This document shows, piece after piece, positions 16,254 to 25,932 of a stretch of 64,000 bases of DNA. Made by a program: the position numbers and the translations under genes. This DNA comes from G963692885 sp964657395. GTDB lineage: Bacteria; Acidobacteriota; Terriglobia; Terriglobales; Acidobacteriaceae. The notes under the pieces are model-generated. The model made no database searches, was not told the origin of the DNA, and saw only the letters and a list, made by a program, of their open reading frames with translations. The stretch is from NCBI GenBank assembly GCA_964657395.1, contig CAZZUX010000007.1, forward strand, positions 1 through 64,000. Reading direction: 5' to 3'. Within the stretch, counting starts at the first letter, position 1. Each line of letters begins with the position of its first letter.

Positions 16254-19200
16254 ATGGCCCATTTTTTCATCCGGCGACCTATCGTCGCCATGGTGATTGC
16301 GATCATCATGGTCATTGTGGGAGCGGTTTCGGCGACTACCTTGCCGGTCGCGCAGTTTCCTGACATCGTTCCTGCAGAAATCCTGGTGCAGGCCACCTAT
16401 CCCGGTGCAGATGCCAAAACGCTTGAGCAATCGGTAGCAACGCCTCTGGAAGAGCAGATTACCGGCGTCGACAACATGAACTACATGTACTCCGTGAATG
16501 CCAGCAATGGGCAGACACAGATATTTGTAGATTTCGATGTGAAGACCGATCCGAACATCGACCAGGTGCTGACCCAGCTGCGTACCTCGCAGGCTCAGTC
16601 GCAGATTCCAGCGCAGGTAGTGGCAGGCGGCATCACTGTGACCAAGTCGCTGACAGCACCGATGATGCTGCTGCCGATCTACTCGCCGCACGGTACGTAC
16701 GACGCGATCTTCTTGGCCAATTACTGCTATATCAATCTTGTAGATGAAGTGACACGCGTCAAAGGTGTGTCGCGCGCTCAGGTGTTCGGCGCCGGACAAT
16801 ATGCACTGCGTGTCTGGGTCAAGCCGGACAAGCTGGCATCACTCGGCATCACCGTCCCGAATATTGTTGCCGCGATCAATGCGCAGAACACAGTAAATCC
16901 GGCAGGTCAAGTTGGTGGAGAGCCCGCGCCACCAGGGCAGGAGTTCACGTATACGGTGCAGACACAGGGTCGACTGGTGTCACCCGAAGACTTCGGCAAC
17001 ATTATCGTTCGTTCGCGATCAAACGGAGCCACGCTTCATCTGCGCGATGTTGCAAGGGTTGAACTTGGCGCGCAGACCTACAGTCTCAGTGGCCGCTTCA
17101 ATGGCGAACCTTCGGCAATTCTTGCGGTATATCAGCTGCCTGGTTCGAATGCCGTCGATGCTGCTAAAGGCGTGCGCGCTCGCATGGCACAGTTGAAGAC
17201 GCGATTCCCGGCGGATCTTGATTATTCCGTCGGATTGGATACGACGCTTGCCGTGCAGGCAGGTATCAAGGAGATCGAGAGCACGCTCGCTATCGCGCTG
17301 ATACTGGTCATCATCGTTGTCTACATCTTCCTGCAGGGTTGGCGCGCGACGTTGATCCCGTTGCTTGCAGTGCCTGTATCCCTCATCGGTACGTTCGTAG
17401 TCTTCCCGCTGCTGGGGTTCTCAATCAACACGCTCTCGCTCTTCGGACTGGTGCTTTCTATCGGCCTTGTCGTCGACGATGCAATTGTGGTGGTGGAAGC
17501 AGTAGAGCACCATATCGAAGAAGGAATGGATCCGGTCTCAGCTACGGAACTCGCCATGCGCGAGGTGTCGGGACCGGTCATCGCAACAGCCCTGATCCTG
17601 TCCGCGGTGTTTATCCCGACTATTTTCGTTGCGGGTATTACAGGACGTCTGTATCAGCAATTTGCGATCACAATCGCAATCTCGGTCATCTTCTCGGCCT
17701 TCAATGCTTTGTCTCTCAGCCCTGCGCTCTGCGCCTTGTTGTTGAAGCCCAAGAAGCCCTCCCGGGGACCCTTGGCAGCATTCTTCCGCTGGTTCAATCG
17801 TGGGTTCGGCCACATAACGGACGGCTACATCAGCTTTACGAGCAGGATGATCCGCAAATGGGGATTGAGCCTGGCGTTCCTGCTGATTGTTGCTGTGATT
17901 GCCGGATTCATGGGGAAGCAGCTGCCAAGTTCTTTTCTGCCGAATGAAGATCAGGGCTATCTGTTCCTAGGGCTGCAACTCCCGCAGGCATCGTCGCTCC
18001 AACGCACAAGCGATGCGGCCCGATCGGTAGAGAAGATTGTGCGGGCTACACCCGGTGTGCAGAGTATTGTGTCGGTCATCGGCTTCAACCTGCTGTCGTT
18101 TACACAGACGACCTACAATGCATTCTTCTTCGTCACTCTCAAACCGTGGGAAGAGCGCAAAACGCCTGATCAGCAGCTAGCCGCAATCAACCAGCATATT
18201 CAACAGCAATTAGGCGGGTTGCCGCAGGGCATTGCGTTCTCCTTTCCACCACCTTCCATTCCTGGTGTTGGAACGTCGGGCGGCGTGACGTTTGTTCTGG
18301 AAGACAGGTCAGGTTCGAGCGATCCGAACTTCCTGGCCAGCAACGTGCAGAAATTTGTTGCAGCCTGCAATAAACGACCGGAGTTGGCCGGAGTCCTTGC
18401 AAGCTTCCTGCCTGCAGTTCCGCAGCGTTTCATCGATCTTGATAGAAACAAAGCAGAGAAGCAGCAGGTAAGCCTCGCGGATGCTTACGAGACGATGCAA
18501 TCGTTTCTTGGCGGCTACCTGGTCAACTACTTCAATCGTTTTGGCAGGCAATGGCAGGTGTACGTAGAGGCGGAAGGCGAGTACCGCCAGACGACGGACG
18601 ATATCGGACGCTTCTATGTGCAGAACACTAACAACGCCATGGTGCCGTTGAGTGCTATCACTTCAGTCAAGCCGATCGCAGGGCCTGAGTTCATCCTGCG
18701 ATACAACGAGTACGAGGCGGCGCAATTAAATGCAGCCGCGGCTCCCGGCTACAGTTCGGGCCAGGCACGGGCAGCCATGGAACAGGTGTTTGCTGAAACT
18801 ATGCCGAAGCAGATGGGCTTCGATTACGAGGGCATCTCCTACCAGGAACAGCAGGCCGCAAACGGCGTTTCAACCACTGCAGTTTATGGCTTGTCGCTGA
18901 TGTTCGTCTTCCTGATTCTTGCAGCACAGTACGAAAGCTGGTCGCTACCATTCAGCGTGCTGCTCAGTACGCCTGTGGCTATCCTCGGAGCCTTCCTCGC
19001 TGTGACAATACGTCACTTTGACAGTGACGTATACACCCAGGTCGGCTTGATCATGCTGATCGGTCTCGCTGCGAAGAACGCCATACTGATTGTTGAATTT
19101 GCAAAGGACCAGTATGAGAAGGGCGGAAAAACGCCTGCGGAAGCGGCGTTGGCTGGCGCCAGGTTGAGGCTCCGACCCATCCTGATGACGGCATTCGCAT

Positions 19201-19424
19201 TCATCCTGGGCTGCGTTCCATTGTGGCTCGCCTCGGGTTCTGGAGCAGTAGGTCGACAGACACTGGGAACGGTAGTCATTGGGGGCATGCTGGCGGCTTC
19301 GCTGGTGGCCATCTTCCTGGTGCCAGTTACTTTCACAGTGGTAGAGAAGATCATCCTTCGCACCAGTAGAGGCAAGTCTGGAGATGTGCCGACAAAGGGT
19401 GCGCCGACAGGAGGTGCGGCATGA
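16254..19424 (+). CDS. RND multidrug efflux transporter, HAE1 (AcrB/MexB-like)
   Basis: A 1056-residue inner-membrane proton antiporter of the hydrophobe/amphiphile family. It opens with FFIRRPIVAMVIAIIMVIVG (TM1), has the two large periplasmic loops between TM1-2 and TM7-8, and the proton-relay motif GLVVDDAIVVVE with the paired Asp of TM4. The conserved Lys of TM10 appears in GLAAKNAILIVEFAKD. Length and internal duplication match AcrB. It is flanked by the adaptor gene (three bases) and the outer-membrane factor gene (ATGA overlap at 19421-19424), so the three form one operon with no linked TetR-type repressor in the window. Confidence 0.95.
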   Translation: MAHFFIRRPIVAMVIAIIMVIVGAVSATTLPVAQFPDIVPAEILVQATYPGADAKTLEQSVATPLEEQITGVDNMNYMYSVNASNGQTQIFVDFDVKTDPNIDQVLTQLRTSQAQSQIPAQVVAGGITVTKSLTAPMMLLPIYSPHGTYDAIFLANYCYINLVDEVTRVKGVSRAQVFGAGQYALRVWVKPDKLASLGITVPNIVAAINAQNTVNPAGQVGGEPAPPGQEFTYTVQTQGRLVSPEDFGNIIVRSRSNGATLHLRDVARVELGAQTYSLSGRFNGEPSAILAVYQLPGSNAVDAAKGVRARMAQLKTRFPADLDYSVGLDTTLAVQAGIKEIESTLAIALILVIIVVYIFLQGWRATLIPLLAVPVSLIGTFVVFPLLGFSINTLSLFGLVLSIGLVVDDAIVVVEAVEHHIEEGMDPVSATELAMREVSGPVIATALILSAVFIPTIFVAGITGRLYQQFAITIAISVIFSAFNALSLSPALCALLLKPKKPSRGPLAAFFRWFNRGFGHITDGYISFTSRMIRKWGLSLAFLLIVAVIAGFMGKQLPSSFLPNEDQGYLFLGLQLPQASSLQRTSDAARSVEKIVRATPGVQSIVSVIGFNLLSFTQTTYNAFFFVTLKPWEERKTPDQQLAAINQHIQQQLGGLPQGIAFSFPPPSIPGVGTSGGVTFVLEDRSGSSDPNFLASNVQKFVAACNKRPELAGVLASFLPAVPQRFIDLDRNKAEKQQVSLADAYETMQSFLGGYLVNYFNRFGRQWQVYVEAEGEYRQTTDDIGRFYVQNTNNAMVPLSAITSVKPIAGPEFILRYNEYEAAQLNAAAAPGYSSGQARAAMEQVFAETMPKQMGFDYEGISYQEQQAANGVSTTAVYGLSLMFVFLILAAQYESWSLPFSVLLSTPVAILGAFLAVTIRHFDSDVYTQVGLIMLIGLAAKNAILIVEFAKDQYEKGGKTPAEAALAGARLRLRPILMTAFAFILGCVPLWLASGSGAVGRQTLGTVVIGGMLAASLVAIFLVPVTFTVVEKIILRTSRGKSGDVPTKGAPTGGAA

Positions 19425-20857
19425 GTCGCGTTCGTGCCATCCTTGCGTCCGTCGTGGTCCTTGCGACAGCAGGCTGCTCGGTAGGTCCTAACTACAAGCG
19501 CCCTGCAGTGCAGGCTCCGGCTGTGTATCGCGGTCAGGCTGCGGAAGAAGCAGCGGATACACACGCCTACGTGGACAACACTACAGCGCAACCAGCTGCT
19601 GGATCGTTCGGCGATCAGAAGTGGTTCGATGTCTTTCAGGATCCAGTGCTGCAGGAACTCATCCGCACAGCGCGAAAAAACAATTTCGATGTGCAGGTAG
19701 CTGCAGCCCGCATTCTCGAAGCGCAAGCCCAGTTCAGAATCACGCGGGCTGACCAGTTTCCGCAGATCACTGCAGGCGCCGAGATCATTCAGCAACAGCA
19801 ACCAAAGGATTCGGCGCTCTTTCCGCCCTACCAGATCAACGAAGGCGCTCTGGTAGTCAGCGGCACCTGGAATGTCGACATATGGGGCCGCTACCGTCGA
19901 GCAACCGAGTCCGCGAGAGCGCAGCTGTTGTCACAGGAGTGGGCAAAGAAGGCAGTTTTGACAACGGTCGTATCGCAGGTTGCGGCGGACTACTTCCAAC
20001 TGCGCGAATATGACTATCAACTGGAGATCACGCGGAACACCATCAAGGCGCGGCAGGAATTTGTTGAAATCGAGAAGCAGCTTGTAGAGGGCGGTGCTGC
20101 TTCCGACGTCGACCTTTTTGAAGCGCAACAGACGCTGTATACGGCAACGGCACAACTGCCGCAGATTGAACAGGGAATTGCGCAGGAAGAGAATGCGATT
20201 CGAATTCTGCTGGGGCAGCAACCAGGTCCCATCCCGCGCGGGAAGCCGCTGATCGAACAGCCTAATCCGCCGAGCCTGCCTGCCGGCCTGCCTTCGAAGC
20301 TGTTGGAACGAAGAGCCGATATCCTCGAAGCCGAACAGACGGTGCGAGCTCAGAATGCCACCATCGGCGAGGCAATCGCGCAGGAGTTTCCGCAGCTCCC
20401 CCTGACCGGGCAGGGTGGCTACGGATCAAACGCCCTCAACGCGCTGTTCACGAGTCCGTCACTGCTTTGGACGCTTGAGGCACAGGCAGCGCAACCGATC
20501 TTTAATGCTGGGCAGCTCCGGAACCAGGTACGACTTGCCCGCGCACAGACACAGGAGGCCGTAGCCAGTTACCAAAGAACAGTAGCAACTGCTTTCCAGG
20601 GCGTGTCCGACGGACTCACCGCGTACAACAAGGCCCACGAGTATCGTGCGCAGCAGGCACTGCTTGCAAAGTCAGCCCAGGACGCGACCAACCTGGCGCA
20701 CATTCGCTACAACGCCGGGGTCACAACATATCTGGAAGTGCTGACGAATGACACGACTTCCTACTCAGCCAATCTGACCCTGGCGCAAGCGGAATTGCAG
20801 GAGCGGACATCGCTGGTGCAGCTGTATGCTGCGCTGGGTGGCGGCTGGCAGGATTAG
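19421..20857 (+). CDS. Outer-membrane efflux lipoprotein (NodT/OprM family)
   Basis: A 478-residue TolC-like channel that completes the tripartite pump. The signal peptide ends in the lipobox ATAGC with Cys19, followed by SVGPNYKRP, the hallmark start of the NodT family. Two repeats of the OEP domain (about 65-255 and 290-465) carry the usual motifs: LLERRADILEAEQTVRAQNA in the second, and long amphipathic helices rich in Q and A. It shares ATGA with the upstream RND stop. A Wzi-type gene on the opposite strand ends 26 bases beyond its stop; a CAGCCG/CGGCTG inverted pair lies in that gap but without a T run. Confidence 0.94.
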   Translation: MSRVRAILASVVVLATAGCSVGPNYKRPAVQAPAVYRGQAAEEAADTHAYVDNTTAQPAAGSFGDQKWFDVFQDPVLQELIRTARKNNFDVQVAAARILEAQAQFRITRADQFPQITAGAEIIQQQQPKDSALFPPYQINEGALVVSGTWNVDIWGRYRRATESARAQLLSQEWAKKAVLTTVVSQVAADYFQLREYDYQLEITRNTIKARQEFVEIEKQLVEGGAASDVDLFEAQQTLYTATAQLPQIEQGIAQEENAIRILLGQQPGPIPRGKPLIEQPNPPSLPAGLPSKLLERRADILEAEQTVRAQNATIGEAIAQEFPQLPLTGQGGYGSNALNALFTSPSLLWTLEAQAAQPIFNAGQLRNQVRLARAQTQEAVASYQRTVATAFQGVSDGLTAYNKAHEYRAQQALLAKSAQDATNLAHIRYNAGVTTYLEVLTNDTTSYSANLTLAQAELQERTSLVQLYAALGGGWQD

Positions 20858-20882
20858 GCTCTGCAGCCGGCCTCTCCACTCG

Positions 20883-22718
20883 TTAGAAGCGGCTGTCGTT
20901 TCTGGGATACCAGGTGATCTGGGCTGTGCCGATCGAATCGGATTGCTTCCCGGTTGCCAGTACGGGCGCCTTCCAGCCTTCGTACTGGTACCAGGCATTA
21001 ACCTCGACCGTGGGGGTGATACGTTTCAGCACATTGATCTTGAAGACATTCTGCGTAGTACCGCCGGGGATGAAGTCTTTGGCAGCTTTCGCATTCCTGT
21101 ATTCCAGCTGCACCCACTCGTTGCCACTCAGGTGATAGGTGAGCCATGCCTGCCCACCCTTACCTTCCCGCCCTATCCAGTCGCCAAAAAGGACGCCCTG
21201 GTTGGTGTAGGCCTGTTTCTGCACGGCTTCCCAGTACATAAAAGATCCGTGGATACTGCGCCCGGTCGGCGGATCAGTGCTGGCAGCCTCTGCACGGAAA
21301 TCGAGCCGCGGCACTTTCGGTACATGCGAAAGATAAATTCCGGGTCGAATGGCGGCGCGGCGCGGCGCGCTGATCGGCGTTACGTCGTCATGATCTTCCG
21401 AGTCGACGTAAAAAGTAGTCCACTTGCGGAGCAGTGGCAGACGATAGCTGAAGTTGAACGCACTGAAGCGGGCACCAGGATCGTTGGGGCTCAGCTTTTC
21501 GCCTTGCGTGGTGTCATTGAGAGCGAAGAAGCTGCGCAGGAAGGTATGGATCGTGATGGGCTCATGGCCTTTGCCGCCCCAGACAACCGTGCGTTCAAAA
21601 CCGAATTCGAAGTTGTCCGTGGGGCGGAAGGTGAAGCCTTCGCTGTGCTGGTAGTCGGTATTTGGCGCGGTGTGACCTTTGAGACTGCCAATCAGAAAGT
21701 CATACCGAACTGGACCGAGCACCTTTGAAAGAAGAGGAATGTAGAGCGGCTCAACGCGGTTGATGCGGAAGCCGTAAACGTCTTCGGCGTTGTTGCTGTA
21801 GCCCATGCCACCGCCTAGCCCCGGACCCCACCAGTCATCACTTTTGCCAAAAGAGATTTCGTGACCCGCAAGCAGCACCGAGGCATTCGCCTGGAGAATG
21901 CGGAAGTGGTTCGCTGCTGAGATAGGGCCGTAGGGAATCGTGGGATTATAGGGCGTGAAATCGAGCTCATCATTCACGAGAAGGCTCTGCGTCTGGGCGA
22001 GAGTGTAGCCGGTCGCTGAAGGAGCGTTTTGAAACTCGCCCCGGAAGTCCAGGGAGAAGCGGCCGTACTGGCTGACAGCACTGATCCCGGAGACGCTGTT
22101 GAATCCGGATTCATAGGGGCGGCCATAGTCATTAATGATACTTTCGCCCACGTGATAGCTGTCTCGCAGGGGCGTTCCACCGATCCCCATGAGGCGGGTG
22201 TAGACGGTGTCGAGTTGAGCGAGAGACGAAGCCTGGTCTGACGCGCCGGCTCCCGCGAGGGGCAGTCCGGGTTCAAGGTACTTCCGCGCGGCACGATAGA
22301 TGCCGATGGCCTGGTCATCCTCGCTGTTGTAGATAGCGTCGGCGGATTGCTCGAGCATGTGGGTAACACTGGCGCGTGTCCATGGGCGCTGGCTGAGGAA
22401 CATAGTGTCGACATAGCCCAGCGAGTAGAGGCGCATCATTGCCGGGTACACCCAGCTGTCAAGCGGGATGTAGGTAGAACCCTGGGTGCTCTCGAATCCT
22501 ATTGGGGAAGCGGGTGCCCCGATGTGGTTGGCGGATGCAGGCGAGGTTTGTACAGGCCGGGGTGACGGATCTGCTGGGGCAGCTTCGGCTTCCATCGACG
22601 ATAACTCCCCGGTACGGCTGTCAACTGTCGCGATAGGCTCGGCTGAGGGGAGTGCCAGTGCTGCCGGTGGAAGGCTGAGGGTAGTCAAAAACAGAAAGGA
22701 AAGAAAACGGAATGGCAC
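20883..22718 (-). CDS. wzi: Wzi-family capsule assembly outer-membrane protein
   Basis: About 611 residues predicted as an exported beta-barrel. The mature part has FTPYNPTIPYGPISAANHFR, GHEISFGKSDDWWGPG and DSWVYPAMMRLYSLGY, matching the Wzi/capsule assembly family, whose E. coli member is an outer-membrane lectin anchoring group 1 capsule. The last residue is Phe (NDSRF), as expected for BAM-inserted barrels. The frame is open to 22913, but GTG at 22718 has GAGGTGA five bases upstream and starts a plausible signal peptide (VPFRFLSFLFLTTLSLPPA, cleavage near ALA). No capsule synthesis genes are nearby, so its ligand may be another exopolysaccharide. Confidence 0.83.
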   Translation of the reverse strand: MPFRFLSFLFLTTLSLPPAALALPSAEPIATVDSRTGELSSMEAEAAPADPSPRPVQTSPASANHIGAPASPIGFESTQGSTYIPLDSWVYPAMMRLYSLGYVDTMFLSQRPWTRASVTHMLEQSADAIYNSEDDQAIGIYRAARKYLEPGLPLAGAGASDQASSLAQLDTVYTRLMGIGGTPLRDSYHVGESIINDYGRPYESGFNSVSGISAVSQYGRFSLDFRGEFQNAPSATGYTLAQTQSLLVNDELDFTPYNPTIPYGPISAANHFRILQANASVLLAGHEISFGKSDDWWGPGLGGGMGYSNNAEDVYGFRINRVEPLYIPLLSKVLGPVRYDFLIGSLKGHTAPNTDYQHSEGFTFRPTDNFEFGFERTVVWGGKGHEPITIHTFLRSFFALNDTTQGEKLSPNDPGARFSAFNFSYRLPLLRKWTTFYVDSEDHDDVTPISAPRRAAIRPGIYLSHVPKVPRLDFRAEAASTDPPTGRSIHGSFMYWEAVQKQAYTNQGVLFGDWIGREGKGGQAWLTYHLSGNEWVQLEYRNAKAAKDFIPGGTTQNVFKINVLKRITPTVEVNAWYQYEGWKAPVLATGKQSDSIGTAQITWYPRNDSRF

Positions 22719-22970
22719 TCTCACCTCAAACGACGGACGCGATAGGAGACAGGCGAACGTGCCATGCAACTCCTGTTCAAGGATATCGCGGGCGGGGACT
22801 GTAGCGTGGGGAAACGGCAATGCCGGAAGCAAGACGGGCAATGATTTGTCGTCAGCCGCGGTCCGTAGACAGGATTGTGCATGAAGGGGAAGCCTGCTTC
22901 TGCCCAGATGCATCTTTAGGACATACAGACTGGCGTAAACAGTTTGTCAGCTTGCGGAGTCTATTCAAGT

Positions 22971-23915
22971 ATGAGCGGAAGAGTGCGCCACGTGGGTGGC
23001 CGTTTGAAGTACGGGTTAAAGATGGTCTGGAGATCGGTGTGGATGCGCAAGGCAGGGTCATCCACCAAGCCTGTGATGGTAGCGCCAGGAGAGATCGGCG
23101 TGACGTTCATCGGCCACTCCTCTTTCCTGCTGCAGATGGGCGGCAAGAACATCCTGATCGATCCGGTCTATGCCAACTGGCTCATCATCCTGCGCAGGTT
23201 ACGCAATCCGGGAGTCAGGTTGAAGGATCTTCCACCTATCGATGTAGTGCTGCTTACGCATGCTCACATGGACCATTTACACAAACCAACCCTGCGCAGG
23301 ATTGTGCGCCTATCGCGAAGAAAGAGCGGTCGTGCGCCGCAGGTAGTGGTTCCTCAAGGCGTAGAAGACCTGGTCGAGCCCATGGGATTCGCCACTATCG
23401 AAGCTCTGCAGTGGTGGCAGACTGCGAAGATTGCTGGCCTGGAGATTACCCTGACGCCCTGCCGGCACTGGGGCACGCGCTGGTTTAAGGATTCGCATCG
23501 CGGCTATGGTGGGTATGTGATTCGCAGTGGGTCGCAGGTACTTTATGATTCCGGCGACACTGCATATTTCGAAGGCTTTCGGGAGATCGGAAGACGCTTC
23601 AATCCGCAAATAGCATTGCTGCCGATCGGGGCCTATCACCCGGACAGCTTCCGCTCGGTTCACACCAGCCCTGAAGACGCCTTGCAAGCCTTGATAGACC
23701 TGGGTGCAGGGACGATGATCCCCATGCACTATGGGACCTTCCGGCTCTCCCACGAGCCTATGGAGGAGCCGGTGCCGAGGCTTCTCGCCTCAGCCAGGCT
23801 TGCCGGTGTAGAGAACCGGGTGCGGATCGTTCCCGAGGGAGTGACCGCCGTTTTCTCAAGCGGATCATCAGGAGATCTTCATGCGGACCAAGTGATGGCG
23901 GAGGCTAGCCAGTAG
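22971..23915 (+). CDS. Metallo-beta-lactamase-fold hydrolase (NAPE-PLD/UlaG-like)
   Basis: A 314-residue MBL-fold enzyme. Metal ligands are visible in order: GHSSFLLQ at the first strand, HAHMDH (the HxHxDH motif), CRHWGTRW for the next His, DSGDTAYF for the bridging Asp, and MHYGTF for the last His. The CRHW..RW pattern and the N-terminal GVTFIGHSSFL are typical of the NAPE-phospholipase D branch rather than beta-lactamases. Substrate is unknown; a phosphodiester or lipid is most likely. ATG at 22971 is chosen; an in-frame TTG lies at 22944. A basic N-terminus (HVGGRLKYGLKMVWRS) might attach it to the membrane. It stands alone between convergent neighbours. Confidence 0.82.
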   Translation: MSGRVRHVGGRLKYGLKMVWRSVWMRKAGSSTKPVMVAPGEIGVTFIGHSSFLLQMGGKNILIDPVYANWLIILRRLRNPGVRLKDLPPIDVVLLTHAHMDHLHKPTLRRIVRLSRRKSGRAPQVVVPQGVEDLVEPMGFATIEALQWWQTAKIAGLEITLTPCRHWGTRWFKDSHRGYGGYVIRSGSQVLYDSGDTAYFEGFREIGRRFNPQIALLPIGAYHPDSFRSVHTSPEDALQALIDLGAGTMIPMHYGTFRLSHEPMEEPVPRLLASARLAGVENRVRIVPEGVTAVFSSGSSGDLHADQVMAEASQ

Positions 23916-23936
23916 CAGCGCCATTTCACAAATGAG

Positions 23937-24173
23937 CTACTTGCTGCCCTCTACAGTGGATTTGGCTGCCTTGCTGGCAGTTCGCGAGACGTCACCTTCT
24001 TTATCGATAAAGTAGAGATAGCCCTTCTCGCGGGTGACAGCGTCTTTCGCGACAACCTCTTCGAGCTTTTCGCCCGCCTTTTGTTTGCGGGCGACATTGC
24101 CTGCCTTATCGATGAAATAGAGATACTGCTTGTAGTCTCGTTCCAGGCCCAGCTTGGTTACTTTCTCTGCCAT
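23937..24173 (-). CDS. Small protein with two YLYFIDK repeats
   Basis: A 78-residue, highly charged protein. The core of a 16-residue unit is duplicated: YLYFIDKAGNVAR at about residues 17-29 and YLYFIDKEGDVSR at about 52-64, separated by a Lys/Glu-rich helix. No signal peptide or membrane segment is present, and no known domain is recognised. The start at 24173 is supported by GGAGGACGAAGGA directly upstream; the frame extends further to 24374 but that part has no protein-like character. It lies on the same strand as the S41 protease, 145 bases downstream of its stop. The repeat suggests a small beta-hairpin tandem; function unknown. Confidence 0.72.
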   Translation of the reverse strand: MAEKVTKLGLERDYKQYLYFIDKAGNVARKQKAGEKLEEVVAKDAVTREKGYLYFIDKEGDVSRTASKAAKSTVEGSK

Positions 24174-24318
24174 TCCTTCGTCCTCCATCACTGGGATGCA
24201 TAGCGATGCTACCAGCGTAGCGGTAAAGAGCGCGGTTTGGAGGTATCGAGCAGGAGACTCCCCTAAACGGCGAACGGACGGCCGAAGCCGTCCGCTAGTG
24301 TGTTGAAACGAAAGCGAG

Positions 24319-25932
24319 CTACTGGTTGGAATGGAGACTGGCTGTGGCGCGCTGAGTTTCTGTCTGCTTGGCACGATCTTCCAGTGCTTGAGCCTGAGGT
24401 AAGTAGTCGATGGCCTTGTTGATCATCGGGTCCCATGCAGCCCGCACTTTCAAGCCTTCTGTTTGCCCGAACTGTGAGGTAAAGATCTCCGCCTTGATGT
24501 TGGCCTTCACCCAGTCTAAAACCGGCGGAAAGTCCGCATCGGTATAGGGAATCTGCTCACTGGTCAGGAATTGCTTGAAGGTGGTGAGCACCGCATCGTC
24601 AACCTGAAAATCCTTGCCGACGTTCCGATTAGCCAGGAAGTGGCTTGCGAAGTTGAAGAAGGCGTAATGCTCGAGCAGCTGATCCTGAAAGTGATCAGAG
24701 TGTGGAGTATCGATCTTGTCGTCTGGGGTAATGCCACCGCCGCCGTAGACGGTGCGACCGGCATCGGTCATCTTTACTTCGCGGTCATTGCTGTCCTGCT
24801 TCTGTGGCCCGTCATGGTTGTAGTAATAGTCGTAAAGAGAGACGCCGCTGTAGTTCCTCTGGATCAGCCGACCGCTTGGCGTGTAGTAGTGATAAGTAGT
24901 CAGGGCCAGACCAGTGTTTTCGGACAGCGGGTAGACCGTTTGCACCAGGCCTTTACCGAAGGTGGTCTCACCGGCGACGATCGCGCGGTCGTGATCCTGC
25001 AGGGCGCCCGAAACGATTTCAGCCGCAGAAGCGGTGCCGCGGTTCACCAGGTCGACGATGGGATACATCCGGCCGCCATTGCCATGTTGAGCGTGATAAA
25101 CCTGCTCAGGGTAGGCACGGCCCTTCTGCGAAACGATGACCTGTCCTTTTTGGAGAAATTTGTCGCAAACGGCAACCGCTTCGCTGAGCAAACCTCCCGG
25201 GTTGCCTCGCAGATCAAGGATCAGACCCTTCATGTCGCCGAAGCTGTCAACCGCGTCGGAGAGTTCCCGGCCGGTTGTTTCCTGGAACTGGGTGATGTGA
25301 ACATAGCCGATTCCCGGTCGAATCATGTAGGCAAGATCCACGCTTCCATGGCTCACTTCGTCGCGCACCAAGTCGAACGAAAGCGGCTTCGGAGTTCCGT
25401 AGCGAGCAATTGACACCTGGACATGGGTGCCTTTGGGTCCTTTTAACAGGTTGGCGACATCTTCCGACGTCATGTTTTCAGTAGACTTGCCGTCAATCGC
25501 AACGATGGTGTCGCCCGGCCGAATCCCGGCCTTGAACGATGGCGTACCTTCGAAGGGATTCACTACGACAATCTTATTATTCTGCGGCGAAATGAGCATA
25601 CCGACGCCGTAGTACTTGCCGTGCTGATCTTCGCGCATCTTGGCGAAGGCCTTTGGATCATAGAAGTTGGAATGAGGATCAAGCACGCGCAGCATGCCGG
25701 GAATGGCGCCGTCGTAGATGGCTTTTTCAGCCTTGTCTCCATTTAGAGGTTCGGCGTAATTCTGCTCGACGATCTGGTAGACGTTGGTGAATGACTTTAG
25801 ATCGTTGCGCAGGGTCGATTCGTCGGTATTCGCCTGAGCGCCAACCTGGCGAGCGATGAATGTTCCTGCAAGTCCACAGGTCGTCAGGAAAACAGCTGCG
25901 GTAAACAGTGTGCGGCGTGTGCGGAAAGCCAT
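24319..25932 (-). CDS. S41-family C-terminal processing protease (CtpA/Prc type)
   Basis: A 537-residue exported serine protease. From ATG 25932 the signal anchor reads RRTLFTAAVFLTTCGLAGTF; a longer in-frame extension to 26226 looks non-coding. A PDZ domain (about 75-165, FKAGIRPGDTIVAIDGKST) recognises non-polar C-termini. The tail-protease domain has GNPGGLLSEAV and TASAAEIVSGALQDHDRAIV, where the Ser of TASAAE and the Lys of TFGKGLVQ form the catalytic Ser-Lys dyad. The C-terminal 150 residues are less conserved. Substrates in the periplasm are not predictable. It is divergent from the surA-like gene, with 440 bases between starts. Confidence 0.92.
   Translation of the reverse strand: MAFRTRRTLFTAAVFLTTCGLAGTFIARQVGAQANTDESTLRNDLKSFTNVYQIVEQNYAEPLNGDKAEKAIYDGAIPGMLRVLDPHSNFYDPKAFAKMREDQHGKYYGVGMLISPQNNKIVVVNPFEGTPSFKAGIRPGDTIVAIDGKSTENMTSEDVANLLKGPKGTHVQVSIARYGTPKPLSFDLVRDEVSHGSVDLAYMIRPGIGYVHITQFQETTGRELSDAVDSFGDMKGLILDLRGNPGGLLSEAVAVCDKFLQKGQVIVSQKGRAYPEQVYHAQHGNGGRMYPIVDLVNRGTASAAEIVSGALQDHDRAIVAGETTFGKGLVQTVYPLSENTGLALTTYHYYTPSGRLIQRNYSGVSLYDYYYNHDGPQKQDSNDREVKMTDAGRTVYGGGGITPDDKIDTPHSDHFQDQLLEHYAFFNFASHFLANRNVGKDFQVDDAVLTTFKQFLTSEQIPYTDADFPPVLDWVKANIKAEIFTSQFGQTEGLKVRAAWDPMINKAIDYLPQAQALEDRAKQTETQRATASLHSNQ

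Noticed and set aside
15075..16799. 574-codon open frame on the minus strand across the efflux genes
   Set aside because: Opposite strand of the adaptor and RND genes; His/Arg/Leu-rich low-quality sequence typical of antisense frames.
20826..21728. 300-codon open frame on the plus strand
   Set aside because: Lies opposite the Wzi gene, whose motifs and terminal Phe are clear; the plus-strand product has no domain.
24571..25413. 280-codon open frame on the plus strand
   Set aside because: Antisense to the S41 protease catalytic region, so a shadow frame.
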